Of a DNA stretch of 64,000 nt, positions 25,258 to 33,924 are shown piece by piece. The DNA is from Streptomyces venezuelae ATCC 10712 (GTDB lineage: Bacteria > Actinomycetota > Actinomycetes > Streptomycetales > Streptomycetaceae): assembly GCF_008639165.1 (NCBI RefSeq), contig NZ_CP029197.1, forward strand, positions 4,964,001 through 5,028,000, written 5' to 3'. The notes beneath the pieces were generated by a model. It did no database searches. It was given only the letters and a program-made list of their open reading frames with translations, and was not told the DNA's origin. Position numbers and translations under genes: made by a program. The first letter of the stretch is position 1. The number at the start of each line of letters is the position of its first letter.

Positions 25258-26901
25258 ATGGCGCCTACACACCGGAGAACATCGAGACGATGGCTGGGGG
25301 TGTTCACCGCCGGTCTCCTCGCCACGGGCTCAGTCGTGCTGTCGTCCCCCGCCCACGCCACCGAATCCGTAACGACGAGAGACCCCGGTCCGACTCTCTC
25401 CAGCGCCATGGGAGCCTTCCTCGACTCGGGCGCGCTCGGGGTCGCCCGCATCGAGGCGCTGCAGCGCTGGCTCGGCGGACGCGAGCTCCGCGTCGGCCAC
25501 ACGTACCTGCCCGGGGACCTCTGGAAGAACATCGAGGGCCCGCCCGGCTTCCTCGACGCCTGGGCGGACTGGCGCAACGAGAAGTCCGACCGGCTGTTCG
25601 TCCTCAACGTGCCCATGCTGGAGCGCAACGAGGCGGGCGTCTCCGACGCCGAGGTCCGCCGCCAGCTCCAGCTCGGCGCCGCCGGGTACTACGACCACCA
25701 CTTCAAGGCCCTCGCCGAGCGGCTCGTCGGACTCTCCGCGACCGACACCGTCATCGTCCTCGGCTGGGAGATGAACGGGACGACGTACACCCATCGCTGT
25801 GCGCCCGACCCGACCGCGTGGAAGAAGTACTGGAACCGGATCGTCACCGCGATGCGGTCCGTGCCCGGCCAGAAGTTCCGCTTCGACTTCAACCCGAGCC
25901 GGGGCCGCGACGCGGTTCCCTGGACCGAGTGCTATCCGGGTGACGACGTCGTCGACATCATCGGGATGGATTCGTACGACCAGCCGCCGGGGTCGCGATT
26001 CGACCAGCACGTCAGCGAACCGTACGGGCTCCAGAAGCAGGTCGATTTCGCGGCCGAGCACGGAAAGCAGATCTCCTATCCCGAATGGGGTCTCTTCCGG
26101 AACGGGGACAACCCCGAATACATGCGGCGCATGCTGGAGTGGATGAAGCAGCACAAGCCGCTGTACCACACGATCACGGATTACTGTCCGCACGGCGTCT
26201 GGCAGTGCGACGACAATCCGCGCTCGTCGCAGTTGTTCCGGCAGATGCTGTACGGCACCGAGCCGGAGGTCCCGACCCAGCCGACGGACCCGACGCAGCC
26301 GACGGACCCGACGGACCCGGTCGACCCGACCTGGCCGACGGATCCCACGGACCCCACGGATCCGACGTGGCCGACGGACCCGACCGATCCGACGCTTCCC
26401 GAGCCGAAGCCGGAGCCCAAGCCGGAGCCGAAGCCGGAGCCGAAGCCGGAACCGAAGCCCGAACCCAAGCCTGAGCCGAAGCCCGAACCCAAGCCGGAGC
26501 CCAAGCCGGAACCGAAGCCCGAGCCGAAGCCTGAGCCGAAGCCTGAGCCGAAGCCTGAGCCGAAGCCTGAGCCGAAGCCGGAGCCGAAGCCGGAACCGAA
26601 GCCGGAACCCAAGCCCGAGCCGAAGCCGGAACCGAAGCCCGAGCCGAAGCCTGAGCCCAAGCCCGAGCCGAAGCCGGAACCCAAGCCGGAACCCAAGCCC
26701 GAGCCCAAGCCGGAACCGAAGCCCGAGCCCAACTGTTGGACCGTGAACCTCGGTTCGTGGGTCGAGAGTTGGATCGGCGGGCCGGTCTGCGTCCCGAAGG
26801 TCTCCGTCAAGGACACCGTGAAGGAGTCCGTGCAGGAGTCCTGGAAGGACGAGGCCGACCTCGACTGGAAGGACGCGCTGAAGGGCGTCTGGCCCTTCTG
26901 A
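25258..26901 (+). CDS. Secreted GH26-like glycoside hydrolase with 27 PEPK repeats
   Basis: A 547-aa exported protein. The signal peptide ends near SSPAHA (residue 34). Residues 50-335 are a GH26-type (beta/alpha)8 domain with the acid/base Glu E171 in LGWEMNGTTY and the nucleophile E276 in ISYPEWGLF. A Thr/Pro/Asp/Trp linker (338-380) and 27 PEPK units plus PEP (381-491) follow. The C-terminal tail has a Cys pair (CWTVNLGSW, GPVCVP) and an amphipathic charged stretch. GH26 enzymes cut mannans or mixed glucans. A repeat-free paralogue starts at 44933. Near the EPS operon it may trim the polymer. Confidence 0.88.
   Translation: MAPTHRRTSRRWLGVFTAGLLATGSVVLSSPAHATESVTTRDPGPTLSSAMGAFLDSGALGVARIEALQRWLGGRELRVGHTYLPGDLWKNIEGPPGFLDAWADWRNEKSDRLFVLNVPMLERNEAGVSDAEVRRQLQLGAAGYYDHHFKALAERLVGLSATDTVIVLGWEMNGTTYTHRCAPDPTAWKKYWNRIVTAMRSVPGQKFRFDFNPSRGRDAVPWTECYPGDDVVDIIGMDSYDQPPGSRFDQHVSEPYGLQKQVDFAAEHGKQISYPEWGLFRNGDNPEYMRRMLEWMKQHKPLYHTITDYCPHGVWQCDDNPRSSQLFRQMLYGTEPEVPTQPTDPTQPTDPTDPVDPTWPTDPTDPTDPTWPTDPTDPTLPEPKPEPKPEPKPEPKPEPKPEPKPEPKPEPKPEPKPEPKPEPKPEPKPEPKPEPKPEPKPEPKPEPKPEPKPEPKPEPKPEPKPEPKPEPKPEPKPEPKPEPKPEPKPEPNCWTVNLGSWVESWIGGPVCVPKVSVKDTVKESVQESWKDEADLDWKDALKGVWPF
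26398..26730 (+). repeat. PEPK-encoding tandem repeat
   Basis: Twelve-base units encode Pro-Glu-Pro-Lys 27 times plus a final PEP. Synonymous third positions vary between units (CCG/CCC/CCT, AAG throughout), so selection on the protein rather than recent DNA duplication keeps the repeat. Confidence 0.95.
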
Positions 26902-26910
26902 GCCCCCCGA

Positions 26911-26941
26911 CGGCGGCGGCGGAGATCATCCGCCGCCGCCG
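26911..26941. terminator. Bidirectional terminator overlapping end of the EPS operon
   Basis: Perfect 13-bp stem with a 5-base loop. It follows the GH26-like stop and contains the last codons and stop of the convergent CelD-like gene. Confidence 0.85.
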
Positions 26942-28068
26942 TTCGGCGTGCGGCCGGTGAGCCGGCCGGCCACCCGTCCCAGCCAGGCCCGCTCCCGCGC
27001 CTGCCGCACGGCCCAGCGGCGCGCGTCGGCGGCGCCCGCGCGGAGCCAGAGCAGCGGGGCCGTACCCCGCCCGGCGAGCATGAGCCGCTGGTTGCCGACG
27101 GTCTCGGGACGCCAGTGGTGCTTGTACGCCTCGGTGCCCCGCAGCATGCTCAGCGTGGCGCGGCCGCCGGCGCTGGTCTCCCCGGCGCCGTGCCGGAGCA
27201 GCATGGTCGCGACGTCGACCTTGCGGGCGCGCAGCGCGGGGTCGGCCCCGTACAGATAGCCGCCGGCCAGCCGCGGGGACATCAGGGTCAGGTCGGCGGC
27301 GACCACGTCACCCGCGAGCCGGAACTCGGTGACCATCGCGTCGCCGCGCTCCACCATGGGCCGCACGGCCCGGGTGAGGTGCTGGGCGAAGCGGTCACTG
27401 GTGTGCTCGGCGGTGACGCCGCGCCCCTGCCACTGGAGCCGATGGAGCCTCAGGAGCCGGTCGAGGGCGGCGGGGACCTCGGCGCCGGGGACGACCCGGG
27501 CGTCGATGCCGAGGGCGTCCAGCTTGCGCAGCTTGGCGCGGACGCGCTGGGCCTTCCCCGAGGGGATGCGTTCGAGGAGGCCTTCCATGGGGACGGCGGG
27601 CAGCTCAAGGCACAGCGAGTCGGGAAGCCGCCGGCGCGGCCCCCGCCAGTGCGCGAGCACCCGCTCGCTGGCGGCCCCCGGCCGTACCTCCCGGAGGTCG
27701 ATCACCGCGCCCCGGGCGGCCCTGGCGAGCGCCCGGGCGAGGGCGGGCGCCGCCTCGGGGCAGCCGTCGTCGAGGAGGACGTCGGTGAAGTCGCTGATCG
27801 CACCGCCGAGCGGGGTGAGGACGGGCAGCGGCCCCCGGGCGCGCATCAGGGGCGCGGCGGCGACGAGTGCCCCGTCCGCATCCCGTACGAGCACCACCCG
27901 CAGCGCACCGGGCCTGCCGTAGGAGAGCCACCAGGAGTGCAGCCAGGCGTGGGACTGGAAGGGGGTGGCGGTGGCGCAGCGGCCGTACAGCGCCGTCCAC
28001 TCGGCCGCGAGCCGCCCGAAGCCCTCCTCGTCACGGCAGATCTCGGTCCGCGGGGCTCTCGGGGTCAC
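26926..28068 (-). CDS. CelD/BcsL-like GNAT-fold acyltransferase
   Basis: A 380-aa cytoplasmic protein with the double-GNAT FemAB/CelD fold: FQSHAWLHSWWLSYG near residue 40, LTPLGGAISDFTDVLLD, WQGRGV, and SMLRGTEAYKHHWRPE near the end. Members N- or O-acylate polysaccharide precursors. GTG start overlapping the upstream gene by four bases. Last gene of the EPS operon. Its final codons (RTPNGGGG) lie in the terminator stem. Confidence 0.85.
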   Translation of the reverse strand: MTPRAPRTEICRDEEGFGRLAAEWTALYGRCATATPFQSHAWLHSWWLSYGRPGALRVVLVRDADGALVAAAPLMRARGPLPVLTPLGGAISDFTDVLLDDGCPEAAPALARALARAARGAVIDLREVRPGAASERVLAHWRGPRRRLPDSLCLELPAVPMEGLLERIPSGKAQRVRAKLRKLDALGIDARVVPGAEVPAALDRLLRLHRLQWQGRGVTAEHTSDRFAQHLTRAVRPMVERGDAMVTEFRLAGDVVAADLTLMSPRLAGGYLYGADPALRARKVDVATMLLRHGAGETSAGGRATLSMLRGTEAYKHHWRPETVGNQRLMLAGRGTAPLLWLRAGAADARRWAVRQARERAWLGRVAGRLTGRTPNGGGG

Positions 28069-28763
28069 ACCGCCTCCGGCTGGTGAGCGGCCGGGGCCGG
28101 GGCGGGCACGGAGGCGGAGCCGGCCGCGGGCGCCGTCGCGGCCGGGGTGGCGGGGGCCTGCCGGGAGTGCCGGGCCTCGCCGCGCGAGGCGGCGCGCTTG
28201 GGACGGACGAGGAGGGCGAGGCCGCCGAGGAGGCCGCCCGCGCAGCCGCCGACGAGCGCGGAGAGCGGGGCGGAGGGCGAGACCGGGGCGGTCGGCTTGG
28301 TGGCGCGGGAGAACTGGACGACCTTCACGCCGGTACTGCCGGCGACGTGCGAGCTGTTGAGGACGAGCGCGCGGGCCACCCCGTCGGCCATCGACACGGC
28401 CTTGGCGGGCTTCTCGGCCTGCGCGGTGATGGAGATCATCGGCGCGTCGGGGGAGGTCGCGGCCTGCACGCTGCTGCGCAGGGTGTCGGCGGTGACCCCG
28501 GCCCACACCTGGGCGTCGCCGGTGACCGCGATGTCGGTGGCGACCCGCCCGTACGCCTGGGCGAAGCCGAGCGCGGCCGCCGGGTCGGACTTCTCGGCCG
28601 GTACGACGATGACGTAGCTGGTGGCAGCGTACTGCGGGGTCTTGAGGGCCCCGTACCCGCCGCCGAGCACGGCTCCGGCGAGGACGGCGGCGGGCAGGAC
28701 CGCCCAACGGCCCGGTGTGCGCAGACGGGCGGGGAGGAGGGCACGGCGTGGCGTGGTGTTCAT
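28065..28763 (-). CDS. Wzz-like polysaccharide chain-length/copolymerase membrane protein
   Basis: A 232-aa protein with two membrane helices (WAVLPAAVLAGAVLGGGYGAL near 20-40 and LSALVGGCAGGLLGGLALLV near 170) flanking an outside domain that starts YAATSYVIVVP. This is the Wzz/CapA topology. There is no Walker-type tyrosine kinase domain, so the copolymerase works without, or with a separate, BY-kinase; none is seen in the window. The tail is Ala/Pro-rich. Confidence 0.85.
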   Translation of the reverse strand: MNTTPRRALLPARLRTPGRWAVLPAAVLAGAVLGGGYGALKTPQYAATSYVIVVPAEKSDPAAALGFAQAYGRVATDIAVTGDAQVWAGVTADTLRSSVQAATSPDAPMISITAQAEKPAKAVSMADGVARALVLNSSHVAGSTGVKVVQFSRATKPTAPVSPSAPLSALVGGCAGGLLGGLALLVRPKRAASRGEARHSRQAPATPAATAPAAGSASVPAPAPAAHQPEAV

Positions 28764-28776
28764 GGGGCGGGTTCTC

Positions 28777-29910
28777 TCACTTCGCGGGGAGGGGGGTGCC
28801 GTGGACGGCCTGGTCGTAGAGGGTCATCAACTGCTCGGCGCTCCGCGCGATGTCGTAGCGGCGGGCGGCGGCCGGCAGCGGGAGCCGGGCGAGCCGGGCG
28901 TCCCGGATGCCGCGCAGCGCGGAGATCAGCTCGGGTACGGACTCGCCGATCCGCCGCGCGCCCGGCGCGGCCTCCGGTGCCAGGTCGTCGACGGCCGGGC
29001 AGGCCACGTAGAGGACGGGCAGTCCGGCGGCGAGGGCCTCGACGACGGCGAGCCCGAAGGTCTCGTCGGGCGAGGTGGACACGAAGACGTCCATGGCGGC
29101 GAGGAGTTCGGGCAGCGCGGGCCCGGCGGACGCGGCGGCCGGCGGGTCCTCGCAGGCCCCGGCGAGCAGCACCCGGTCGGCGGCGCCGCACTCGCCGGCC
29201 ACCCGGAGGAGCTCCGCGCGGTGCTCGCCCTCGCCGACGAGCAGCAGCCGGGCGTCCGGGATCGAGGCGACCGCCCGTACCAGCCGGTCGAACCGCTTCC
29301 CGGGCGTGAGCCGCCCCACGCCGCCGACGACGTGGGCGTCCTCGGGCAGACCCAGCGCCTGCCGGGTGCGGCGGCGGGCACCGGCGTCGAAGGCGAAGCG
29401 GTCGGTCTCGATGCCGTTGGGCACGATCCGGATGCGCTCGGGGGGCACGCCCCACTCGGCGAGCCGGCGGGCCACGCTGGGCGAGACGGCGACCGTGGAG
29501 GTGCCGAGCCGCTCGGAGGCCAGGTAGAGGGCGCGGGTTCCGGCGGAGAGCGGCCGGCCCTCGATCTGGGTCTCGCCGAGGGAGTGTTCGGTGGCGATGA
29601 CCCGCCGCACCCCGGCCAGCCTGGCCGCCGTCCTGCCGTACACGCAGGCCCGGTAGAGGTGGGTGTGGACCAGGTCGTAGCGGCCCTGCCGGACGAAGCG
29701 GGCGAGCCGCGGCAGCGCGCCGAGGTCACGGTTCCCCGTCATGCCCAGGTGGGTGACGGGGGTGCCGTCGGCCTCGATGCCCGCGGCGACGGCGCCGGGG
29801 TTGGTGAGGGTGACCACCGAGCTGCGTACCGGCAGGTGGCGCAGCAGCAGCCGCAGCTGCTGCTCGGCGCCGCCGATGCCGAGTCCGGTGATGACGTGCA
29901 GGACCTTCAT
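28777..29910 (-). CDS. Glycosyltransferase family 4
   Basis: A 377-aa GT-B enzyme. The N-terminal domain starts VLHVITGLGIGGAEQQLRLLL. The C-terminal domain carries VVGGVGRLTPGKRFDRLVRA and the EX7E region (STSPDETFGLAVVEALAAG, with E residues eight apart). It uses a nucleotide sugar to extend the polysaccharide repeat unit on the inner membrane face. Its start overlaps the deacetylase stop by four bases. Confidence 0.92.
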   Translation of the reverse strand: MKVLHVITGLGIGGAEQQLRLLLRHLPVRSSVVTLTNPGAVAAGIEADGTPVTHLGMTGNRDLGALPRLARFVRQGRYDLVHTHLYRACVYGRTAARLAGVRRVIATEHSLGETQIEGRPLSAGTRALYLASERLGTSTVAVSPSVARRLAEWGVPPERIRIVPNGIETDRFAFDAGARRRTRQALGLPEDAHVVGGVGRLTPGKRFDRLVRAVASIPDARLLLVGEGEHRAELLRVAGECGAADRVLLAGACEDPPAAASAGPALPELLAAMDVFVSTSPDETFGLAVVEALAAGLPVLYVACPAVDDLAPEAAPGARRIGESVPELISALRGIRDARLARLPLPAAARRYDIARSAEQLMTLYDQAVHGTPLPAK

Positions 29911-30710
29911 GGCGCACCGACCACGGCCGGGCCGTACGGGGCGGGGATCAGGTCGGCGGGGTGGCGGCGGCGCAGCGGGTGCAGGACCCGCTTGGCGGTG
30001 AGCCGCCAGGAGGTGTCGTCCTCGCCGACGTGGACGCGGGGCAGGGCGTACGTGCCGGTGTGCGCGCCCGGGTCGATCGCGCAGGCGTAGCGGTAACCGG
30101 CCTTGCGTACGGCGCGGATGGCCCGCGGGTCGACCTTCCCGTACGGGTAGCAGAAGCCCTCGACCGGGGTGCCGGTCATCTCCTCGAGGAGCTCGCGGCT
30201 CCGCCGGGTCTCGGCGGCGAGCGCCGTGTCGTCGACCTCGGTCAGCGGGACGTGGGTGAGGCCGTGCGAGCCGATCTCCATGCCGGACTCGGCGATCCGC
30301 AGGATGCCGTCCTCGGTGAGCAGCGGCTTGCGCGGGCCTTCCGTGTCCCAGCCGTTCTCGCCGCCGAGCCGTCCCGGCAGCACGTACACGGTCGCCGTGA
30401 ACCCGTGCCGCCGGAGCAGCGGCAGCGCCGAGTCGAGGAAGTCCGCGTAGCCGTCGTCGAAGGTCAGGCCCACGAGCCCCTTGGCGCGCCCCTCGGCGGT
30501 GGCCGTGAGCAGCTCCCGTACCGACACCCCGCGCAGGCCCCGGTCCCCGAGCCAGTGCAGCTGCCGGGCGAAGCGCACGGGGGAGACGGTCACCCGGTAC
30601 GGGTCGTCAGCCGTGTCCGTGATCGAGTGGTACATCGCCACCCACGGGGGCGGCCTCATCCACAGGGGAGGCTTCGGCAGAAGACGGCGCAGCGCGGTGG
30701 CGGCGGGCAT
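29907..30710 (-). CDS. Polysaccharide deacetylase (NodB/CE4 family)
   Basis: 267 aa. NodB motif 1 is LTFDDGYADF (catalytic Asp and metal Asp), motif 2 is GSHGLTH with the metal His pair, and motif 3 is FCYPYGK. No obvious signal peptide, so it may act on a lipid-linked substrate or be exported by another route. Removes N-acetyl (or O-acetyl) groups. Its first 104 bases overlap the upstream flippase gene in another frame. Confidence 0.92.
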   Translation of the reverse strand: MPAATALRRLLPKPPLWMRPPPWVAMYHSITDTADDPYRVTVSPVRFARQLHWLGDRGLRGVSVRELLTATAEGRAKGLVGLTFDDGYADFLDSALPLLRRHGFTATVYVLPGRLGGENGWDTEGPRKPLLTEDGILRIAESGMEIGSHGLTHVPLTEVDDTALAAETRRSRELLEEMTGTPVEGFCYPYGKVDPRAIRAVRKAGYRYACAIDPGAHTGTYALPRVHVGEDDTSWRLTAKRVLHPLRRRHPADLIPAPYGPAVVGAP

Positions 30711-32616
30711 GGGGGGTCCTCCGGGAGGCGGAGCGGGGCAGGGGCGGAATCTCGGGCGCCTTGGCGGCGCAGGCGATGAAGATCAGGAAGACGGCGACGA
30801 CGGCCAGGCCCGCGACGGCGACGGCGAGGGCGGCGGGGCCGATGGCGATCGAGCAGAGCCAGCCGGCGCCGGTGGCCCAGGCGCCCGCGGTGGCGAGGCG
30901 GAGCAGTCCCTCGCCGAGCCGGTCGGCGCGGATCGGGACGGACTGGCGGTGGGCGCCGCGGAGCAGCAGGACGGCGGTCACGGTGATGCCGAGGGCGTTG
31001 GCGGCGGCGATGCCGACGGCGCCCCAGTAGTGGGCGCCGGGGACGCCGGCGGCGGCGGTCGTGGCGAGTCCGGCGGCCATGGCGGCGGCGGGGTACCAGA
31101 GCGGTCGCGCGGCGGAGAAGTAGCAGCGGACCAGGGCGCCCACCATCGTCTGGCCGAGCAGGCCGAGCGCGTACACCCGCATGACGGCGGCGGTGGCGAC
31201 GGTGTCCGAGCGGACGAACTCACCGCGCTCGAAGAGCAGTTCGACGATGCGGGGGGCGGCGGCGATCACGGTCGAGGCGCCGACGAGGACCACCACGGCG
31301 GCGAGCAGCAGGTCCCGCTCGACCCGGCGGCGGGCCGCCTCGGTCTCCCCGGCCGCCAGCGCCCGCGCCACCACCGGGAAGCTGACCGTGCACAGCATCA
31401 GGGAGAGGATCATCGGCATCTGCGCGACCTTCTGCGCGTAGTTCAGATGCGAGATGGCGCCGGCGGGCAGCGGCGAGGCGAGGAAACGCTCGATCAGGGT
31501 CTGCGACTGGCGGGCGAGCGAGAAGGCGACCACCGGCGCGATCAGCCCCAGGACGAGGATGCGGCCCTCGCCCGTGGAGGGCGGCGCGGGCGGCTCGGGC
31601 TGCCGCGCCGGTACGGGGCGGGAGCGCAGCTCGCGGATGAGCGAGGGGGCCTGCACGAGGACCATCAGGACGCCGCCGACCGCGACCCCGGCGGCGGCCG
31701 ACCGCACGCCCCACGGTTCGCGCAGCACCAGGATCGTGCCGATGATCCCGGCGTTGTACGCCACGTAGATGGTGGCCGGGGGCAGGAAGCGGCCGTGCGC
31801 GCGCAGCGCCGCCGAGCAGTAGCCGACCAGCGCGAACGACAGCACGCAGGTCCCGGTCAGCCGGGTGCAGTCGATCGCGAGACCGGGGTCGGGCAGCCCC
31901 GGCGCGAGCGTCGCGACGATCAGCGGGGCGGCGGCGACCAGGAGCGCGGCGACGACACCGACGGCGAGGGTGAGCCGGGGGAGCGTGCCCCGGACGAGGG
32001 CGCGCACCGGGTCGCCGGGGAGGCCGCCGGCGCGGCGGGCCAGGGCCCGCGCGAAGGCGGGCACCAGGATCAGCGCCATCGCGTCCTCGATGAGCAGCGT
32101 CGAGGCGAACTCGGGCACCGTCCACGCCACCAGGAACGCGTCGGTCTCGGCCCCGGCCCCGAAGTACCCGGCGAGGATCTGGTCCCGGACGAGCCCGAGC
32201 AGCGCCCCGACGGCGGTGAGCCCGGCGGTCACGGCGGCGGCCTTGGCGAGGAAGCCCCGGCCCTCGGCCCCGCCGGTGCGGCCCGCCCGCCCCCGCGCGT
32301 GCGCCCGCCGCCCCGCCGCACGGGGCACGGCGGTGCGGGGCACGGCGGTACGGCGCCCGGCGCCACCGGGGACGGCGCCCCCGGGGACGGCGGGGACGGC
32401 GGGGACGGCGCCGCGGGCCGCGGACGCCGGTGCTCGCGTGGCCGTCCCCGGCAGCACGACGGCCTCCGGGGGCCACGGGGTGTCCGTGGGGCCCGGAGGC
32501 GCGGTCTGCCAGGGGTCGGTCAGCGGGGTGCCGCAGGGCGGTCCGCCCGTGGGGCGCGGTTCACCGGCCCGCGGGGTGTCCGTGGGCTCCGGTTCCCCGG
32601 CCCACGGGTCACGCAC
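30607..32616 (-). CDS. MurJ/MviN-type lipid II or polysaccharide flippase (Wzx role)
   Basis: A 669-aa polytopic protein. About 14 membrane helices start near residue 120 (FLAKAAAVTAGLTAVGALLGLVRDQILAGYFGAG), with the MurJ pattern FGAGAETDAFLVAW. A 115-residue Pro/Gly/Arg-rich N-terminus and a His/Arg-rich C-terminus are non-conserved. In this operon the protein probably flips the lipid-linked repeat unit. Its 3' end overlaps the deacetylase by 104 bases and its 5' end overlaps the polymerase gene by eight. Confidence 0.88.
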   Translation of the reverse strand: MRDPWAGEPEPTDTPRAGEPRPTGGPPCGTPLTDPWQTAPPGPTDTPWPPEAVVLPGTATRAPASAARGAVPAVPAVPGGAVPGGAGRRTAVPRTAVPRAAGRRAHARGRAGRTGGAEGRGFLAKAAAVTAGLTAVGALLGLVRDQILAGYFGAGAETDAFLVAWTVPEFASTLLIEDAMALILVPAFARALARRAGGLPGDPVRALVRGTLPRLTLAVGVVAALLVAAAPLIVATLAPGLPDPGLAIDCTRLTGTCVLSFALVGYCSAALRAHGRFLPPATIYVAYNAGIIGTILVLREPWGVRSAAAGVAVGGVLMVLVQAPSLIRELRSRPVPARQPEPPAPPSTGEGRILVLGLIAPVVAFSLARQSQTLIERFLASPLPAGAISHLNYAQKVAQMPMILSLMLCTVSFPVVARALAAGETEAARRRVERDLLLAAVVVLVGASTVIAAAPRIVELLFERGEFVRSDTVATAAVMRVYALGLLGQTMVGALVRCYFSAARPLWYPAAAMAAGLATTAAAGVPGAHYWGAVGIAAANALGITVTAVLLLRGAHRQSVPIRADRLGEGLLRLATAGAWATGAGWLCSIAIGPAALAVAVAGLAVVAVFLIFIACAAKAPEIPPLPRSASRRTPHARRHRAAPSSAEASPVDEAAPVGGDVPLDHGHG

Positions 32617-33922
32617 GCCGGACCTCCGCGAGGGCCCACCAGGCGGCGAGGCCGAGCACCACCGACATCAGGACCGTGGAGGGCCCGCCGATGTCCGCGT
32701 AGAAGAAGTCGATGAGCTGCCAGGCGAGCAGGCCGGTCGCGACCAGGGCGCAGTCGGCGCCGAGGCGCCGCCGCCGGAGCGCGCCGACGAGCAGCGCCAC
32801 CCAGCTGCCCGCGAGCGCGAGCAGCCCGAACAGGCCCTGCTCACTGAGGACCAGCAGGTACATGTTGTGGGGGGACAGCAGCGGCTGACGCGCGAAGGCG
32901 GCGCCCGCGCCCGCCGTGTCGCTGCCCGAGGACAGCGCGAGCGAGGCGTTCGAGTCGCGGTACTGCGGGAAGCCCTTCAGGCCGACGCCGGTGACCGGCT
33001 CGGCGCGCCACATCCGCCCGGCCGCCGCCCACATCGTGTACCGGTCCGTCACCGACTGGTCCGGCGCGGCCGCGACCTGCGTGATGCTGGTGACCCGTTC
33101 CTTCACCATCGACGAGCCGATCCCGAGACCGCCGACCAGGACGACCCCGAGCGCGCCCGCCGCGAGCGCCACCCGGGCCGCCCGGCGCGGCCCCGCGAGC
33201 AGCAGCTGGATCCCGCAGGCGAGCACGGTCGCGATCCAGGCGCCCCGGCTGAACGACAGCACCAGCGGCAGGAACAGCAGTCCGGTGCAGACCAGCGCCG
33301 CCGTCCGGGTCCGGCCGGGCCCGCTGCCCAGCGCGATGCCGGTGACGACGACCAGCCCGTACGACACGACCGTCGCCATGCCCATCACGTCGGTGGGCCC
33401 GAAGGTGCCCACGGCCCGGATGTCCTCACCCTGGTACGAGGCGCCGGTGCCCGTCAGGTACTGGCCGACGCCGACCGCGCCCTGGAGCAGCGCGAGCCCG
33501 ACCAGGCCCCAGGCGACCACGGCGAAGTCCCGCCGGTCGCGGATCATCAGGAGCACGGCCGCCGGGACCAGGACGAAGATCTGCACGTACCGGGCGACGC
33601 CCGGCAGGCTCGCCGCCGGGTCGTTCGAGGTGATCGCGGCGAGGCAGATCCCGAGGACCGGCAGACCGAGGACGACGGCCGCCGTCCGGGTCAGCGGCCG
33701 GGCGCCGCCGCGCAGCACCCGGACGAGGCAGATCAGGACGAGGAGCCCGGAGGCCGCGTCGGCGACCGTCCCCGTGCCGCCGGTGCCGCCCTGCGCCCCG
33801 CCGCCGCCCGGGACGAGCAGCAGGGCGATCACCGCGAGGACCGGGGAGAGCGCCCCGGCCCGGCGCGCCCAGTCCCGTACGTCGTCCGGGGCGAGCGCCG
33901 GCACCGTCACGGCCGTGGCCAT
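32609..33922 (-). CDS. O-antigen polymerase/ligase family (Wzy/WaaL-like) membrane protein
   Basis: A 437-aa protein with about 11 membrane helices, starting MATAVTVPALAPDD. The large outer loop holds FPQYRDSNASLAL and the PHNMYLLVLSEQGLFGLL motif typical of Wzy_C enzymes. Joins repeat units at the outer membrane face. ATG two bases after the priming transferase stop. Confidence 0.88.
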   Translation of the reverse strand: MATAVTVPALAPDDVRDWARRAGALSPVLAVIALLLVPGGGGAQGGTGGTGTVADAASGLLVLICLVRVLRGGARPLTRTAAVVLGLPVLGICLAAITSNDPAASLPGVARYVQIFVLVPAAVLLMIRDRRDFAVVAWGLVGLALLQGAVGVGQYLTGTGASYQGEDIRAVGTFGPTDVMGMATVVSYGLVVVTGIALGSGPGRTRTAALVCTGLLFLPLVLSFSRGAWIATVLACGIQLLLAGPRRAARVALAAGALGVVLVGGLGIGSSMVKERVTSITQVAAAPDQSVTDRYTMWAAAGRMWRAEPVTGVGLKGFPQYRDSNASLALSSGSDTAGAGAAFARQPLLSPHNMYLLVLSEQGLFGLLALAGSWVALLVGALRRRRLGADCALVATGLLAWQLIDFFYADIGGPSTVLMSVVLGLAAWWALAEVRRA

Positions 33923-33924
33923 CC

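Noticed and set aside
26398..26730. Tandem repeat considered as CRISPR
   Set aside because: Units are contiguous 12-base coding repeats with no spacers.
26181..26816. 211-codon minus-strand frame rich in GSGFGSGLG
   Set aside because: It is the antisense reading of the PEPK repeat.
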